Source of the DNA: Chloroflexota bacterium
Lineage (GTDB): Bacteria > Chloroflexota > UBA11872
Direction of reading: 5' to 3'
DNA length: 64,000 nucleotides
Assembly (NCBI GenBank): GCA_022821645.1
Contig: JAJEDE010000022.1
Span: 138,794 to 202,793, forward strand
This document shows, piece by piece, positions 42,359 through 51,573 of the stretch (its first letter is position 1; every line of letters begins with the position of its first letter). The notes beneath the pieces are model-generated. The model saw only the letters and a program-made list of their open reading frames with translations. It had not been told where the DNA came from and did not search any database. The position numbers were made by a program, and so were the translations under genes.

Positions 42359-43168
42359 ATGCGCTTACTTTTGGCCGCCGGCGCTTCTCATGACGCGGAC
42401 CTGGAAAAGGCGCTGATTGACGCGCCGTCGTTGGACATCGTCGGCAACGAGCGCCCCGATGCGCAGGCGATGGTGCTGACAGCCGCCGACGCGGCCGCCG
42501 CGGCCGGGATCCCCTGCGCGGTGTTCACATCGGCCGTGGCGGGGACGGCTGGGCTGTCGACGCTGCAGGCGAAGCAAGGATCAAGTGTCAGCGTGTTGGC
42601 GCCCGCCCTCCATCGCTCGCCGCATGGCCTGCTGCGCGCGTCGCTGGACACCGGACGAATCGGCTCGCCGCGCTTCTTACGCTGGACACGTTGGGCGCCG
42701 GCTGGTCCCGAAGACCTGGCCGGCTCGCTGATTGACGAGTTGGCCGCCGTGCTCGATTTGATGGGTCGGCCAGCGGTGAGTGCGTACGCAGCGGGCCAGG
42801 CCGTGGGCGCTGACGGACCCGACTACGTCACGGCAATCCTGACGTTCGAACGCGGCCTGACGGCGGTGCTGGACGTGGGCGCCGCGGCCGCCGGCGGACG
42901 GCCCTTTGACCGCGCCATGCTGATCGGCGCCAACGGCTCAATCCACGCCGACGGACGAGCCTCGGCGGCTCAGCGGCTTGGCGATTCGGAATCCACGCCA
43001 CTTGATCTGGATGGACCGTTCGCCGGCCATATTCGGGCGGTGGAAGCCTTCACACGCGGCGAGTCGCTCGACCCCGCTCTCGCGGCGCAGTCCGCCGCCG
43101 TGCAGGACGCCGTGCTGGCCTCGATGGCGTCAGGCCGCGCCGAGGCTATCGCGGCGCCGGGGAACTGA
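42359..43168 (+). CDS. Degenerate Gfo/Idh/MocA-like protein
   Basis: A 269-residue protein that aligns with the C-terminal alpha/beta domain of Gfo/Idh/MocA oxidoreductases (GSPRFLRWTRWAPAGPEDLAGSLIDELAAVLDLMG, VLDVGAAAAGG, ANGSIHADG). The N-terminal third has neither the glycine-rich GxGxxG nucleotide motif nor the E-K-P segment. It probably does not use NAD(P) like its relatives; a binding or scaffold role, or decay, is possible. It lies alone after the permease terminator, with a 213 bp gap before it. Confidence 0.65.
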   Translation: MRLLLAAGASHDADLEKALIDAPSLDIVGNERPDAQAMVLTAADAAAAAGIPCAVFTSAVAGTAGLSTLQAKQGSSVSVLAPALHRSPHGLLRASLDTGRIGSPRFLRWTRWAPAGPEDLAGSLIDELAAVLDLMGRPAVSAYAAGQAVGADGPDYVTAILTFERGLTAVLDVGAAAAGGRPFDRAMLIGANGSIHADGRASAAQRLGDSESTPLDLDGPFAGHIRAVEAFTRGESLDPALAAQSAAVQDAVLASMASGRAEAIAAPGN

Positions 43169-43343
43169 GCCGATCCGGTATAGCCGCTGAGGAGCCAAGA
43201 GGTCACGCTTCAGCCTATCCAGGACCGTACCGCCTGGCTGTCGGCAGGCCCGTAGCGGGTCTATGGGCTTGCGTTGGGAGAACAGCTAGCGAACGCCATC
43301 GTCGGTTAGCGCTCCACGGTTTTCGCTGATAGGTGGCGTGCGA

Positions 43344-43553
43344 TCAGCCTGCGAATCGATCGATGAGCACCGCAATCAGGGTGCCGACCACGCCAAGTCC
43401 GAGGCCAGCGATCCAGCGAACAAGACGGGTTTCGAGCTTGTGCAATTCGGCCTTGAGCTCGGCGAGGTCAGCCTTCGTTGCGAGATGCGGAAGCGTGCTC
43501 TCGACTTGGCTCAGGCGGCGTGCGTAGTTCAGTTGATTCGGCTGGGCGGCCAT
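43344..43553 (-). CDS. Small coiled-coil membrane protein (69 aa)
   Basis: N-terminal heptad-like helix (ATKADLAELKAELHKLETRL) followed by one membrane helix (WIAGLGLGVVGTLIAVLIDRF). This is the layout of DUF1640/XhlA-like anchored coiled-coil proteins; function is not known. ATG 43553 has AGGAG with a 7-base spacer. A longer frame to 43628 starts without a ribosome site. Confidence 0.65.
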   Translation of the reverse strand: MAAQPNQLNYARRLSQVESTLPHLATKADLAELKAELHKLETRLVRWIAGLGLGVVGTLIAVLIDRFAG

Positions 43554-43657
43554 GGTTGCACTCCTGCCGCCCAACTGGTGACTGAATCTCAGTTTACCGC
43601 GGACGACGACAGCCGCAGGGTCAGGCATTAGGCGGCCGGCTGTGAGGCGCGTGTCCC

Positions 43658-44125
43658 TCAGCTTGTTTCCGGCGCGTACGGAATCGGCTGACCTTCCGGT
43701 ATCTCCGTCAGTTCCACGATGTTGTCTTCGGGGTCGCGGGTGTAGAGCACCCGGGTCCAGGTGTCGAACCAGCCGACTGGACCGCCAATCGACTCGATTC
43801 CCGCCGCCGCAAGGCGATCAAGAATCGGGTCCAGGTCATGCACGATGAAATGCACGTGGTTGGGCCCGTGGGAATTGGGCTGTCGCTGAATTGGCGCCGA
43901 GGGGTGGCGGACGTACTGCAATAGCTCGATGGCCGCCGGTCGGTCGGGCGTTCCAAGGAACATGACCTCCAGGCGCACGTCGGTCAGGCCCAGCAGCGCA
44001 TCCAACGGCGCGCCCTCGCGGCTCATCCGGCGCGCCTCAGTCAGACCGATCACTTCCTTATAGAACCGTCCGACCCGGTCCAAGTCCTGAACGACGATTC
44101 CGGTGTGCCCGGCGTGAATGGCCAT
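43658..44125 (-). CDS. VOC-family (glyoxalase-like) protein
   Basis: Two beta-alpha-beta-beta-beta modules form the vicinal oxygen chelate fold (155 residues). Metal-ligand candidates are His in HTGIVVQDLD, Glu in AAIELLQYV, His in NHVHFIVHD and Glu in NIVELTE, the positions seen in glyoxalase I-like enzymes and methylmalonyl-CoA epimerases. Substrate unknown. ATG 44125 has GGAGG at a 9-base spacer and is divergent from the zinc-PLC-like gene. Confidence 0.88.
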   Translation of the reverse strand: MAIHAGHTGIVVQDLDRVGRFYKEVIGLTEARRMSREGAPLDALLGLTDVRLEVMFLGTPDRPAAIELLQYVRHPSAPIQRQPNSHGPNHVHFIVHDLDPILDRLAAAGIESIGGPVGWFDTWTRVLYTRDPEDNIVELTEIPEGQPIPYAPETS

Positions 44126-44213
44126 TTGGCGCGCCTCCTACAATCGTCACGTCAGGCGGCATTGTGACAGCGCACCGGAGCGAGGGGCGTCTCTGGCCAC
44201 ACAGCGGGCTCAC

Positions 44214-44957
44214 ATGTGGGTGGCCTTGGCGGCGTTGCCACAGGCGCCTGATGCGCTCGGCGACATCGTGCGCGCCTCGCTGCCGGCCTACTACGCGGGA
44301 GCCATCGCACCCGATGCCCGCGTTCGCGACGAGGCCGCCCGCGAGGCGACCCACTTCTACGGCTTTCGAGACCCGGATACCTGGGGAACGGCCACCCGTC
44401 GACTGTTTGATGCCTACCCGCATCTCAGCGATCCGTCGTCGCTGACGAAGCCTCAGGCCGCCTATGTGGCCGGCTATCTGACCCACCTGGCCGCCGATGA
44501 GGTGTTCGTGGTCCGGCTCGGTGAGCATGCGGTCCAGGGCAATGGCGCGGCTATCGGCGGGTTGTCCTGGGCCATTGAGGCCGGCTCGCCTGAATCTCCG
44601 CGCGGGCTCGCGACCGCGTTTCGATGCCTGGCCGACTTTCGGGCTGACGGTCTTGACACCATCGCGGAGGCCAGCTTGCTGGAGCGTAAGGCAGGTGGCG
44701 TAAGCACGATCGATCCTGGACTGCCGCTTGGCGAGTTGCGCCGGGCCATCGTTGCGCTCAACGGGCTGACGGTGAGTCCCGCGGAGTCCGCGCGCGAAGT
44801 GGAAGCGCGAGCGGCGATTGGACGCGACATCTTTGGCCCCGATGTCGCCGTCGAATTCCTGGCGGAGGCGGAAGCGGAGGCCGTGCGTCGGCTCCGCGCG
44901 TTCGCCGCCGGGACCGCGGCCGACTACGATGCCGCGCACCTGCGCGACTCCGCCTGA
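44214..44957 (+). CDS. Zinc-dependent phospholipase C-like protein
   Basis: About 247 residues resembling the zinc-dependent phospholipase C family (PF00882): GAIAPDARVRDEAAREATHFYGF, and FLxGYLxHLxxDEVF in the form YVAGYLTHLAADEVFVV (about residues 78-95). Histidines and acidic residues suited to a trinuclear zinc site are present. No signal peptide is visible. The start is uncertain: ATG 44214 avoids overlap with the divergent VOC gene, but RAH just before it may hold the first zinc ligand, so a CTG at 44193 or ATG 44118 is possible. TACAAT at 44139 is a candidate -10. The D-aminoacylase gene follows at once. Confidence 0.7.
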   Translation: MWVALAALPQAPDALGDIVRASLPAYYAGAIAPDARVRDEAAREATHFYGFRDPDTWGTATRRLFDAYPHLSDPSSLTKPQAAYVAGYLTHLAADEVFVVRLGEHAVQGNGAAIGGLSWAIEAGSPESPRGLATAFRCLADFRADGLDTIAEASLLERKAGGVSTIDPGLPLGELRRAIVALNGLTVSPAESAREVEARAAIGRDIFGPDVAVEFLAEAEAEAVRRLRAFAAGTAADYDAAHLRDSA

Positions 44958-44964
44958 CGATCTG

Positions 44965-46533
44965 ATGCACGACCTCTGTATCCGCGACGCCTTGATTGTG
45001 GACGGGTCCGGCGCCCCCGGCGTACGCGGCGATGTGGCCGTCGACGGCTCGCTGATCACGGCGCTGGGCCGCGTCGAGAATGGGGCAACGCGCGAGATCG
45101 ACGCCGGCGGCAGGGTCTTGTCGCCCGGCTTCATCGACGTCCACACCCACTCCGATCTGCTCTTGCTGGACCGTCCGGACCATCAGCCAAAGGTTCGGCA
45201 GGGCATCACCACCGAACTGACGGGTCTGGACGGCATTGGCTACGCGCCGCTGGCTGCCGAGGCTCGCCAGCCCTTCCTCGACTACTTCGACGCGCTCAAC
45301 GGCCAGCCTGACGTGGACGGCCCCTGGGAGACCGTGGGTGGATGGCTGGACAGCTTTGACCGCAAGGTCGCCATCAATGTTGCTCACCACCTCCCCCACG
45401 GCTGTGTGCGCGCCGCGGTCCTTGGCTGGGAAGACCGCCCGGCCACGCCCGAGGAACTGGCACACATGCGTCAGATCACCGACGACGCCATGCAAGACGG
45501 CGCGGCGGCGCTTTCCACGGGTCTGGACTACGCCCCCTGTTCATTCAGCAACACTGAGGAACTGGTTGCGATCAGCGAAGTGGCCGGGCGTTATAGCGCT
45601 CCGTATGTCGCGCACATGCGTTCCGAGCTCGGGAGACAGATGGCGATACGCGAGACGCTGGAGATCGGCTACCGCGCTAGCTGTCCAATCCACATTTCGC
45701 ACTTCAACAGCCTCGACAACAGCTGGTGGGTCAACCAGGCCGAAGCGGACCGGTCGATCGACCTTGGCGTCTCATTGACGTTCGACACGTATGCCTGGCC
45801 GGCCGGGAGCACACTCTTGCACTTCTCGTTCCCCGACTGGGCGCTCGACGGCGGCGTGCCGGCGATGCTGGAGCGACTTGAGGATTCTGAAGTCCGGGCG
45901 CGCATCGAGGCCGAGATGATCAGCCCTGACAGCGCACGGCACACCGAGTTTTCCAACCTGCGCCTGGCCAGCGTCCCATCAGCAGCGAACAAACACATGG
46001 AAGGCCGCTTCATCACCGATCTAGCCGCCGAGCGAGGCATTGGGCCAGAAACCCTGCTGGTTGACCTCGTCATCGCCGAACGCGGCGTGGTGGCGGCGGT
46101 GATTCACAACTCCGCCACCGACGCCGACTTCGAAATGGCCATGCGGCATCCCGCGCACATGTGCTCGACCGACGCGCTGCTGACCGGCGGCGCGCCGCAT
46201 CCGCGGACCTATGGCACGTATCCGCGCTTCCTGGGACGCTTCGTCCGAGATCGTGGCGCCTTGTCGCTGGAGCAGATGATCCGGCGCATGACGTCGGCGC
46301 CGGCCCGTCGGTTTGGGCTCGTCGATCGGGGGCTGATTCAGCCCGGCTTGGCCGCCGACCTGGTGTTGATCGACATGCCGCGGGTCAAGTCCAACGCGAC
46401 GTTTGACGATCCGACTAACTACCCGGACGGCATCGACATGGTGATCGTGAACGGTGAGGTCGTGGTTGACCACGGGCGTCACACGGGCGCCACGCCTGGC
46501 CGCGGGCTGCGACGCGGCCTGCCGGCGGCATGA
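44965..46533 (+). CDS. N-acyl-D-amino-acid deacylase / amidohydrolase
   Basis: Amidohydrolase-superfamily enzyme (522 residues) that removes the N-acyl group from D-amino acids. Motifs: the N-terminal small beta domain (IVDGSGAPGVRGDVAV), DVHTHSD (HxH metal pair), AHMRSE, HISHFNS, CSTDALL (late Asp), and the closing VNGEVVVDHGRHTG. The GxCG zinc Cys of classical D-aminoacylase is replaced (GLDGIGYAPL), as in the dihydroorotase-like branch of the family. ATG 44965 directly follows the zinc-PLC-like gene. Its stop overlaps a small zinc-finger gene by 4 bp. Confidence 0.9.
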   Translation: MHDLCIRDALIVDGSGAPGVRGDVAVDGSLITALGRVENGATREIDAGGRVLSPGFIDVHTHSDLLLLDRPDHQPKVRQGITTELTGLDGIGYAPLAAEARQPFLDYFDALNGQPDVDGPWETVGGWLDSFDRKVAINVAHHLPHGCVRAAVLGWEDRPATPEELAHMRQITDDAMQDGAAALSTGLDYAPCSFSNTEELVAISEVAGRYSAPYVAHMRSELGRQMAIRETLEIGYRASCPIHISHFNSLDNSWWVNQAEADRSIDLGVSLTFDTYAWPAGSTLLHFSFPDWALDGGVPAMLERLEDSEVRARIEAEMISPDSARHTEFSNLRLASVPSAANKHMEGRFITDLAAERGIGPETLLVDLVIAERGVVAAVIHNSATDADFEMAMRHPAHMCSTDALLTGGAPHPRTYGTYPRFLGRFVRDRGALSLEQMIRRMTSAPARRFGLVDRGLIQPGLAADLVLIDMPRVKSNATFDDPTNYPDGIDMVIVNGEVVVDHGRHTGATPGRGLRRGLPAA

Positions 46534-46751
46534 GCGCCGTTGGACCCGGCCAACAAGCAAGGCCGCCGGGCTATACCGGCGGCGGTCGTATCTCCGGGCT
46601 GTTCTGGCGGCTGTTGAAGCGCCTGCTCTCACGGCGGTGCCCCGTGTGCGAAGGCTCCGGCATTGATCCCGAGGGTCCGCCCGCCCGCCCCAGCGGACGT
46701 CCGCCGCGCTGCCCGCGCTGCTTTGGGTTCGGCCGCGTGGCCTTTCCCTAG
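46530..46751 (+). CDS. Small DnaJ-type CxxCxGxG protein (73 aa)
   Basis: A 73-residue protein with two CxxCxGxG repeats (CPVCEGSG at about 37, CPRCFGFG at about 60) that together make one zinc site of the DnaJ cysteine-rich type, without a J domain. The basic N-terminal half (LLKRLLSRR) could bind nucleic acid or membrane. ATG 46530 overlaps the D-aminoacylase stop (ATGA), and a dipeptidyl-peptidase-like gene starts 3 bp later, so it is part of that operon. No named family recognised. Confidence 0.75.
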   Translation: MSAVGPGQQARPPGYTGGGRISGLFWRLLKRLLSRRCPVCEGSGIDPEGPPARPSGRPPRCPRCFGFGRVAFP

Positions 46752-46754
46752 CCA

Positions 46755-48704
46755 ATGGCTGCGGAGTCTGTGGTGGAACTTGATCACCCGACAATTCGAG
46801 CGCTGTTCGAAGCGCCAACCGCCACCCGACCTCTATGGGCGCCGCAAGGTCGGCGCCTTGCCTACACGGTTGCCGTACCCGACGTCGAAGCGAACAGCAC
46901 CTCGAGCGAGATCTGGATCCTTGACGCCGAGCAGCTGAACGCCGACAAGCTGGTCGGAGGGATTCCCGGCAGCGGACCTTCAATCTCCTGGTCGCCGGAT
47001 GGCGCCCGCCTCGCCTTTGTGGAATCCGAGGACGAGACCGACCGCATTGTCCTGATCGGTCTTGACGGAACGCGGAGCGAGATCGATCTGGCGCAGGCGC
47101 CGCACGGCCGGCTGGCCACGCATGCGTTCTTTCGAACGTTCGCCTGGGCGCCCGGCGCTGAGCGGCTGCTGTATACCGCCTACGACCGGGAGCCCGACGA
47201 ACCGCGGGACCCGGCTGTGAACCCGCGCAACGACGGCGACGGGCTGGGCGAAGTCGAACGTATTCGCCTCTGGGTGCACGACCTGGGTGGAAGCGAGCCG
47301 CCGCGACCGATCACGTCAAACGACTTTCACAGCGGCGCCGGAGTCTGGCTGCGCGATAGCGAGACCGTGGTGTTCGTGTCCAACCGCAGCGGACGCGAAG
47401 AAGGCGCAGTCTCAAACCTGACGCAGCCATTCGGGATCTGGACGACCGACGCGGCCGGATCGTCCGAGCGGCCGCTGGTCGTGGGTTCAAACGCCGTCAT
47501 TGCGCCGGCGCCCTCGCGCGACGGGCGTCGTATCGCCTTTCTTGCCGCACCCATGATGGGCCCGCATTCGGTCAACATGGAGCTAACCACCGTCGACCTT
47601 GCTGGCGCCAACCGGCGATCCCTCACCTCCGGGCTGGACCGCAGCGTGGACACCGAGGCGCCGCCGTCGCCCGCGCCCGACGGATCATGGATCGTTCCCG
47701 TGATGGACGGTATGCGCAACGTGCTCATGCAAACGCGCGAGGATCGGCCGCCAACGCCGCTTGCGCTCGAGCAGCCGCACGCATCGCTGCCTGACGTTGA
47801 TCGACACAGTGGCGAAATCGCCTGCGTCACCCAGGCGGCCACCGTTCCGCCCGAAGTCGAGCTGCTGTCGCCGGATGGGCGTACGCGCTGGCGCTCGGCA
47901 CACCACGGCGTGGCAAGCGAAGCGCAGTCCCGAATCTGGACAATCGAACGCGAGGACGGCTTCTCGATTGAGAGCCTGGCCCTGGCGACGGCCGAGACTC
48001 CACCGAGGGGCGTGATCCTTTGGCCGCACGGTGGACCCCACGGTCGAACAGCCCATGAGTACCGTCCGGAGAGTGAAACGGCGGTTCGGCACGGATTCGC
48101 CGTGGTGCAACCCAACTTCCGAGGCAGCCACGGATACGGCATCGACTTCGTTCTGGCCGACCGGATGGACCTGGGTGGCGGCGACTACGCGGACTGCCTG
48201 GCGGCGCTCGATTCGTGGTTGGCGATGTCCGGCTGCGATGGCGTCCCGGAGTTTGTCACCGGTACCAGCTACGGCGGCTATCTCACCGCATGGGCCGTCG
48301 GACACACGCGACGCTTTGTCGCGGCAGTTGCCGTCAACGCGGTGACCAACGTCGAGAGCTTTTTTGGCCAGACCGACATTCCAAGCTGGGTCTACTGGGA
48401 GTTCGGCGGCTCGCCGCTGGAGCAGCGTGAACTCATCCGCGACCGTTCGCCCGTCCAGCATCTGTCCGGCGCCGCTACGCCCACGCTCGTGGTCCATAGC
48501 GAGGAGGACCGCCGCGTACCGATCGCCCAGGGGCTGGAACTTCACGCACTCCTGCAGGCTGCCGGCGTCGCCACCGGCTTCGTGCGCTATCCGCGCGAAT
48601 ACCATCGAATCAGCGAGCCGGCGCATCGTGTAGACCTCATCTCCCGAACCCTGGACTGGTTCTTCAGGCACGTAGCGACCGACACCGGCCGAAGCAACAC
48701 CTGA
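46755..48704 (+). CDS. Prolyl-oligopeptidase-family S9 peptidase
   Basis: Serine peptidase of 649 residues with an N-terminal beta-propeller-type region (about 1-380, repeated W-x-P-D-G-x-L/I-like strands such as SISWSPDGARLAFV) and a C-terminal alpha/beta-hydrolase domain. Catalytic triad: Ser in GTSYGGYLTAW (about residue 510), Asp in HSEEDRRVP and His in REYHRIS. HGGPHG forms the oxyanion site. No signal peptide, so it probably cleaves small imported peptides in the cytoplasm, releasing dipeptides or acting at proline. It closes the operon with the D-aminoacylase, fitting peptide use. Confidence 0.92.
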   Translation: MAAESVVELDHPTIRALFEAPTATRPLWAPQGRRLAYTVAVPDVEANSTSSEIWILDAEQLNADKLVGGIPGSGPSISWSPDGARLAFVESEDETDRIVLIGLDGTRSEIDLAQAPHGRLATHAFFRTFAWAPGAERLLYTAYDREPDEPRDPAVNPRNDGDGLGEVERIRLWVHDLGGSEPPRPITSNDFHSGAGVWLRDSETVVFVSNRSGREEGAVSNLTQPFGIWTTDAAGSSERPLVVGSNAVIAPAPSRDGRRIAFLAAPMMGPHSVNMELTTVDLAGANRRSLTSGLDRSVDTEAPPSPAPDGSWIVPVMDGMRNVLMQTREDRPPTPLALEQPHASLPDVDRHSGEIACVTQAATVPPEVELLSPDGRTRWRSAHHGVASEAQSRIWTIEREDGFSIESLALATAETPPRGVILWPHGGPHGRTAHEYRPESETAVRHGFAVVQPNFRGSHGYGIDFVLADRMDLGGGDYADCLAALDSWLAMSGCDGVPEFVTGTSYGGYLTAWAVGHTRRFVAAVAVNAVTNVESFFGQTDIPSWVYWEFGGSPLEQRELIRDRSPVQHLSGAATPTLVVHSEEDRRVPIAQGLELHALLQAAGVATGFVRYPREYHRISEPAHRVDLISRTLDWFFRHVATDTGRSNT

Positions 48705-48851
48705 CGACAACTCTCGTCAACTGCCGCGCTTGGCGTGCGCGCGCCTTCGCGTTGCCGCCACGTGCAACGAACGGTATTGTTTGGGTAGGGGAGGCGCAGG
48801 TTCCGCGGGCCGTACGGCCCCTATTGGGCCTACTGGCCGGAGAACGGCGCC

Positions 48852-50690
48852 ATGTGCGGCATCGTTGGGTATATCGGCGATGGATCGGCCGCCCCAGCCA
48901 TCCTGGACGGGCTGCGCGCCCTTGAATATCGGGGCTACGACTCTGCCGGCATAGCTGTCCTCACGCCTCAGGGACTTAGTGTCCGTCGCAGGGCAGGTCG
49001 AATCCGTGACTTGGCACGGCTCATCGACGACGACCTGATGTCCGGCGCCATCGGCATCGGACACACTCGCTGGGCGACGCACGGGGCCGTGACTGACGCC
49101 AACGCCCATCCTCACGCCGACGCCTCAGGTCGTCTGGTCATCGTCCACAACGGCATGACGGACAACGTGGCCGATCTTCGCGCCGAACTCCTCGCGGACG
49201 GGCACGTCTTCAGTTCTGAGACTGACACCGAGGTTATCGCGCATCTCATTGGCGCCCAGCGCGACGCTGGGTCGTCACTGACCGATGCCGTGGGCCGCAC
49301 GCTCCGGCGCCTGGCCGGTGCGCACTCCGTGGTGGCCCTGGCGGCCGACGAGCCAGACCTGCTGGTGGGCGGACGCGTAGGATCGGCCGGCGGGCTGATC
49401 GTGGGCCATGGCGACTCCGAAGCCTTCCTGGCGTCCGACCTGCCGGCGGTGGTGCGCCACACGCGGGACTTTCAGGTCGTTGAGGCTGGCGAGATCGTGG
49501 CGCTCCGAACCGACGGCGCCGACTTTCAAGACCTGCACAACCGCTCCCGCCAACGCCGCCTGATCTCGGTGCCCTGGGGGCCGATGGCGGCGGCCAAGGC
49601 CGGCCACCGGCACTTCATGCACAAGGAGATCCACGAACAGCCCGAAACGCTGGCCGACACGATTCGCCCGCGGGTCACGTTGGAGCCGGCGGAGCTGCGC
49701 CTTCACGACTTTCAATTGCCCATTACCGCACGGGATATCGAGCGCGTGGTGATCGTGGCCAGTGGCAGCTCGCACTTTGCCGGAATGATCGGCTCACGCT
49801 ATCTGCGCGAACTGGCCCAGCTGCCGACCACGACCGAGGTGGCCTCGGAGTTCGCCTACGCCCCGGGTCCGCTTTCTCGTGAAACGCTGGTGATTGCGAT
49901 TTCACAGTCGGGCGCCACGGCCGACGTGCTGCTGGCCGTAGAGCGCGCCCGAGCCGGCGGTGCGCCGGTGGTGGCCCTGGTCAATACTGTCGGCAGCGAA
50001 CTCACGCGAACGGCCGACGCCGCGTTCTACTTGCACGCGGGTCCTGAAATCAGCGTCGCCGCCACCAAGACGTTCGTATCCCAGCTTGGGGCGCTCTATT
50101 TGCTGGCCTGTCACCTGGGCGTTCAGCACGGCGGGCTGCCGCCCGACCAGTTGGCCCGCCGCCTGACCGATATCGCGCACGCCCCAATCGCTGTAGCCCG
50201 CGCGCTGCAGATTGAGAAGCAGGTCGAAGATCTGGCTCGCCGGTATCACCAGGCCCGCAACTTCCTGTACATGGGCCGGGGCCTAGCTCATCCCATTGCC
50301 CTGGAGGGTGCGCTCAAACTCAAGGAGATTTCGTACATCCATGCTGAAGGCTTCGCGGCGGGCGAACTCAAGCACGGCCCCATCGCACTCGTGGAGCCCG
50401 ACATTCCGGTCGTCGCCGTGGCACTCGACGACGAACTTCGAGCCAAGACCCTCAATGCCGTCGAGCAGATTCGCTCGCGTAATGGGCGGGTCATTTTGGT
50501 CGCCACCGAAGGCGATGACCTGGACGAAGGAATCGCCGAAGAAACCATCAGCATTCCCCGTACACCGCCGTTGATTGCGCCGATCGTCGGCGTCGTTCCG
50601 CTGCAGTTCTTCGCCTATCACATCGCCGTGTGGCTGGGTTTGGACGTGGATCAGCCACGCAACCTCGCCAAATCGGTCACGGTCGAGTAA
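48852..50690 (+). CDS. glmS: Glutamine-fructose-6-phosphate aminotransferase (isomerizing)
   Basis: Makes glucosamine 6-phosphate for peptidoglycan and other amino sugars. The 612-residue protein starts MCGIVGYIGD, with Cys1 after Met removal as the glutaminase nucleophile. Glutaminase domain (about 1-235) carries RWATHG and GDNVADLR-type contacts; two SIS isomerase domains follow (SGSSHFAG, SQSGATADVLLAV) and the C-terminal AKSVTVE closes the isomerase site with the Lys for fructose 6-phosphate. No glmS ribozyme is seen upstream; TATTGT at 48773 is the nearest -10-like hexamer. It overlaps the FtsB-like gene by 1 bp. Confidence 0.97.
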   Translation: MCGIVGYIGDGSAAPAILDGLRALEYRGYDSAGIAVLTPQGLSVRRRAGRIRDLARLIDDDLMSGAIGIGHTRWATHGAVTDANAHPHADASGRLVIVHNGMTDNVADLRAELLADGHVFSSETDTEVIAHLIGAQRDAGSSLTDAVGRTLRRLAGAHSVVALAADEPDLLVGGRVGSAGGLIVGHGDSEAFLASDLPAVVRHTRDFQVVEAGEIVALRTDGADFQDLHNRSRQRRLISVPWGPMAAAKAGHRHFMHKEIHEQPETLADTIRPRVTLEPAELRLHDFQLPITARDIERVVIVASGSSHFAGMIGSRYLRELAQLPTTTEVASEFAYAPGPLSRETLVIAISQSGATADVLLAVERARAGGAPVVALVNTVGSELTRTADAAFYLHAGPEISVAATKTFVSQLGALYLLACHLGVQHGGLPPDQLARRLTDIAHAPIAVARALQIEKQVEDLARRYHQARNFLYMGRGLAHPIALEGALKLKEISYIHAEGFAAGELKHGPIALVEPDIPVVAVALDDELRAKTLNAVEQIRSRNGRVILVATEGDDLDEGIAEETISIPRTPPLIAPIVGVVPLQFFAYHIAVWLGLDVDQPRNLAKSVTVE

Positions 50691-51112
50691 TGCAGGCGCC
50701 GGCCGCCTCACCTACGAACGACCGCGCCCGCCTGCTGGGCCAGTTTCTGGCCCTGGTTGGCGTGCTGGCCCTTGTCGCGGTGATCGTGCGCGAAACCACC
50801 AATTCGCCCGCCTACGTGGCGGCCAACGAGCGGATCGACGAGCTGAACTCGCAGATTGAACGCGTCGAGCGGGCCAACGTCGAGCTCCGTGAGCGCCTGG
50901 ATTACGCGCAGTCGCTTCCCGCCTTGCGCGAAATCGCCAAGCGTGATCTCGGCCTGGTCGATCCCGGCGACCGCGCCATAGTCATCATGGATGACCTGAC
51001 CGGCGTTCCGATCCCTACCCCGGCGCCGGTGAAGCCACCGCCAGCAGACCCGCCGCAGCCGGTGAGACTCGGCCATCTCGGCGCTTGGCTGGAGGTCTTC
51101 GCCGGCGGCTGA
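50690..51112 (+). CDS. FtsB/DivIC-family septum formation initiator
   Basis: Divisome protein of about 140 residues: one membrane helix near the N-terminus (LLGQFLALVGVLALVAVIV), a coiled coil (ERIDELNSQIERVERANVELRERLDYAQ) and AKRDLGLVDPGD, the conserved turn of FtsB/DivIC proteins. The Pro-rich tail (IPTPAPVKPPPADPP) is unusual. ATG 50690 shares a base with the glmS stop. The position in front of dut, tilS and ftsH recalls the divIC-tilS-ftsH cluster of Gram-positive bacteria. Confidence 0.88.
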   Translation: MQAPAASPTNDRARLLGQFLALVGVLALVAVIVRETTNSPAYVAANERIDELNSQIERVERANVELRERLDYAQSLPALREIAKRDLGLVDPGDRAIVIMDDLTGVPIPTPAPVKPPPADPPQPVRLGHLGAWLEVFAGG

Positions 51113-51129
51113 CCGATCGGCCGGCAGCG

Positions 51130-51135
51130 TAGACT
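51130..51135 (+). promoter_or_regulatory. Candidate -10 hexamer (TAGACT) at dut
   Basis: TAGACT lies only 9 bp before the dut ATG, so a transcript from it would be almost leaderless. No clear -35 is present. It would allow dut and downstream tilS to be expressed apart from glmS. Confidence 0.25.
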
Positions 51136-51144
51136 CGCCTCGCC

Positions 51145-51573
51145 ATGCGCGTTCCAATCAGTCGCGTCGATCCCTCGCTCCCCCTGCCGGCGTACGCCAC
51201 CGACGGCTCCGTGGGATTTGACTTCACGACGCGCGTAACCACCGAGGTCGCACCGGGCGGCATGGCCCGGATTCCGTCAAACCTCATCGTTGCAACCCCG
51301 CCCGGCTACATGCTGCTGGTGGCCGTGCGCAGCAGCACGCCCCACCGTACGGGCCTGCGGCTGTCCAACGGGATTGGCATCGTCGATCAAGATTACGCTG
51401 GCCCTGAAGATGAGATTCACATCGACGTCTGGAACCCAACGGACCGACCCGTGATCGTCGAGCGTGGCGAGCGAATCGCCCAGGGGGTGTTCGTGTCTGT
51501 CGCGGTGGCTGCCTGGGACGAACTGGAGTCACCCGATGCCCCGTCACGCGGTGGGTTCGGGAGCACCGGCTAA
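51145..51573 (+). CDS. dut: dUTP pyrophosphatase
   Basis: Hydrolyses dUTP to dUMP, keeping uracil out of DNA. The 142-residue trimeric-type enzyme has motif 1 PAYATDGSVGFDF, motif 2 VRSST, motif 3 GIGIVDQDYAGPEDEI (catalytic Asp), motif 4 RIAQG and the C-terminal P-loop-like motif 5 RGGFGSTG. Related dCTP deaminases share this fold, but the motif 5 tail fits dUTPase. The ATG 51145 is 10 bp behind TAGACT. It overlaps the start of tilS by about 38 bp. Confidence 0.93.
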   Translation: MRVPISRVDPSLPLPAYATDGSVGFDFTTRVTTEVAPGGMARIPSNLIVATPPGYMLLVAVRSSTPHRTGLRLSNGIGIVDQDYAGPEDEIHIDVWNPTDRPVIVERGERIAQGVFVSVAVAAWDELESPDAPSRGGFGSTG

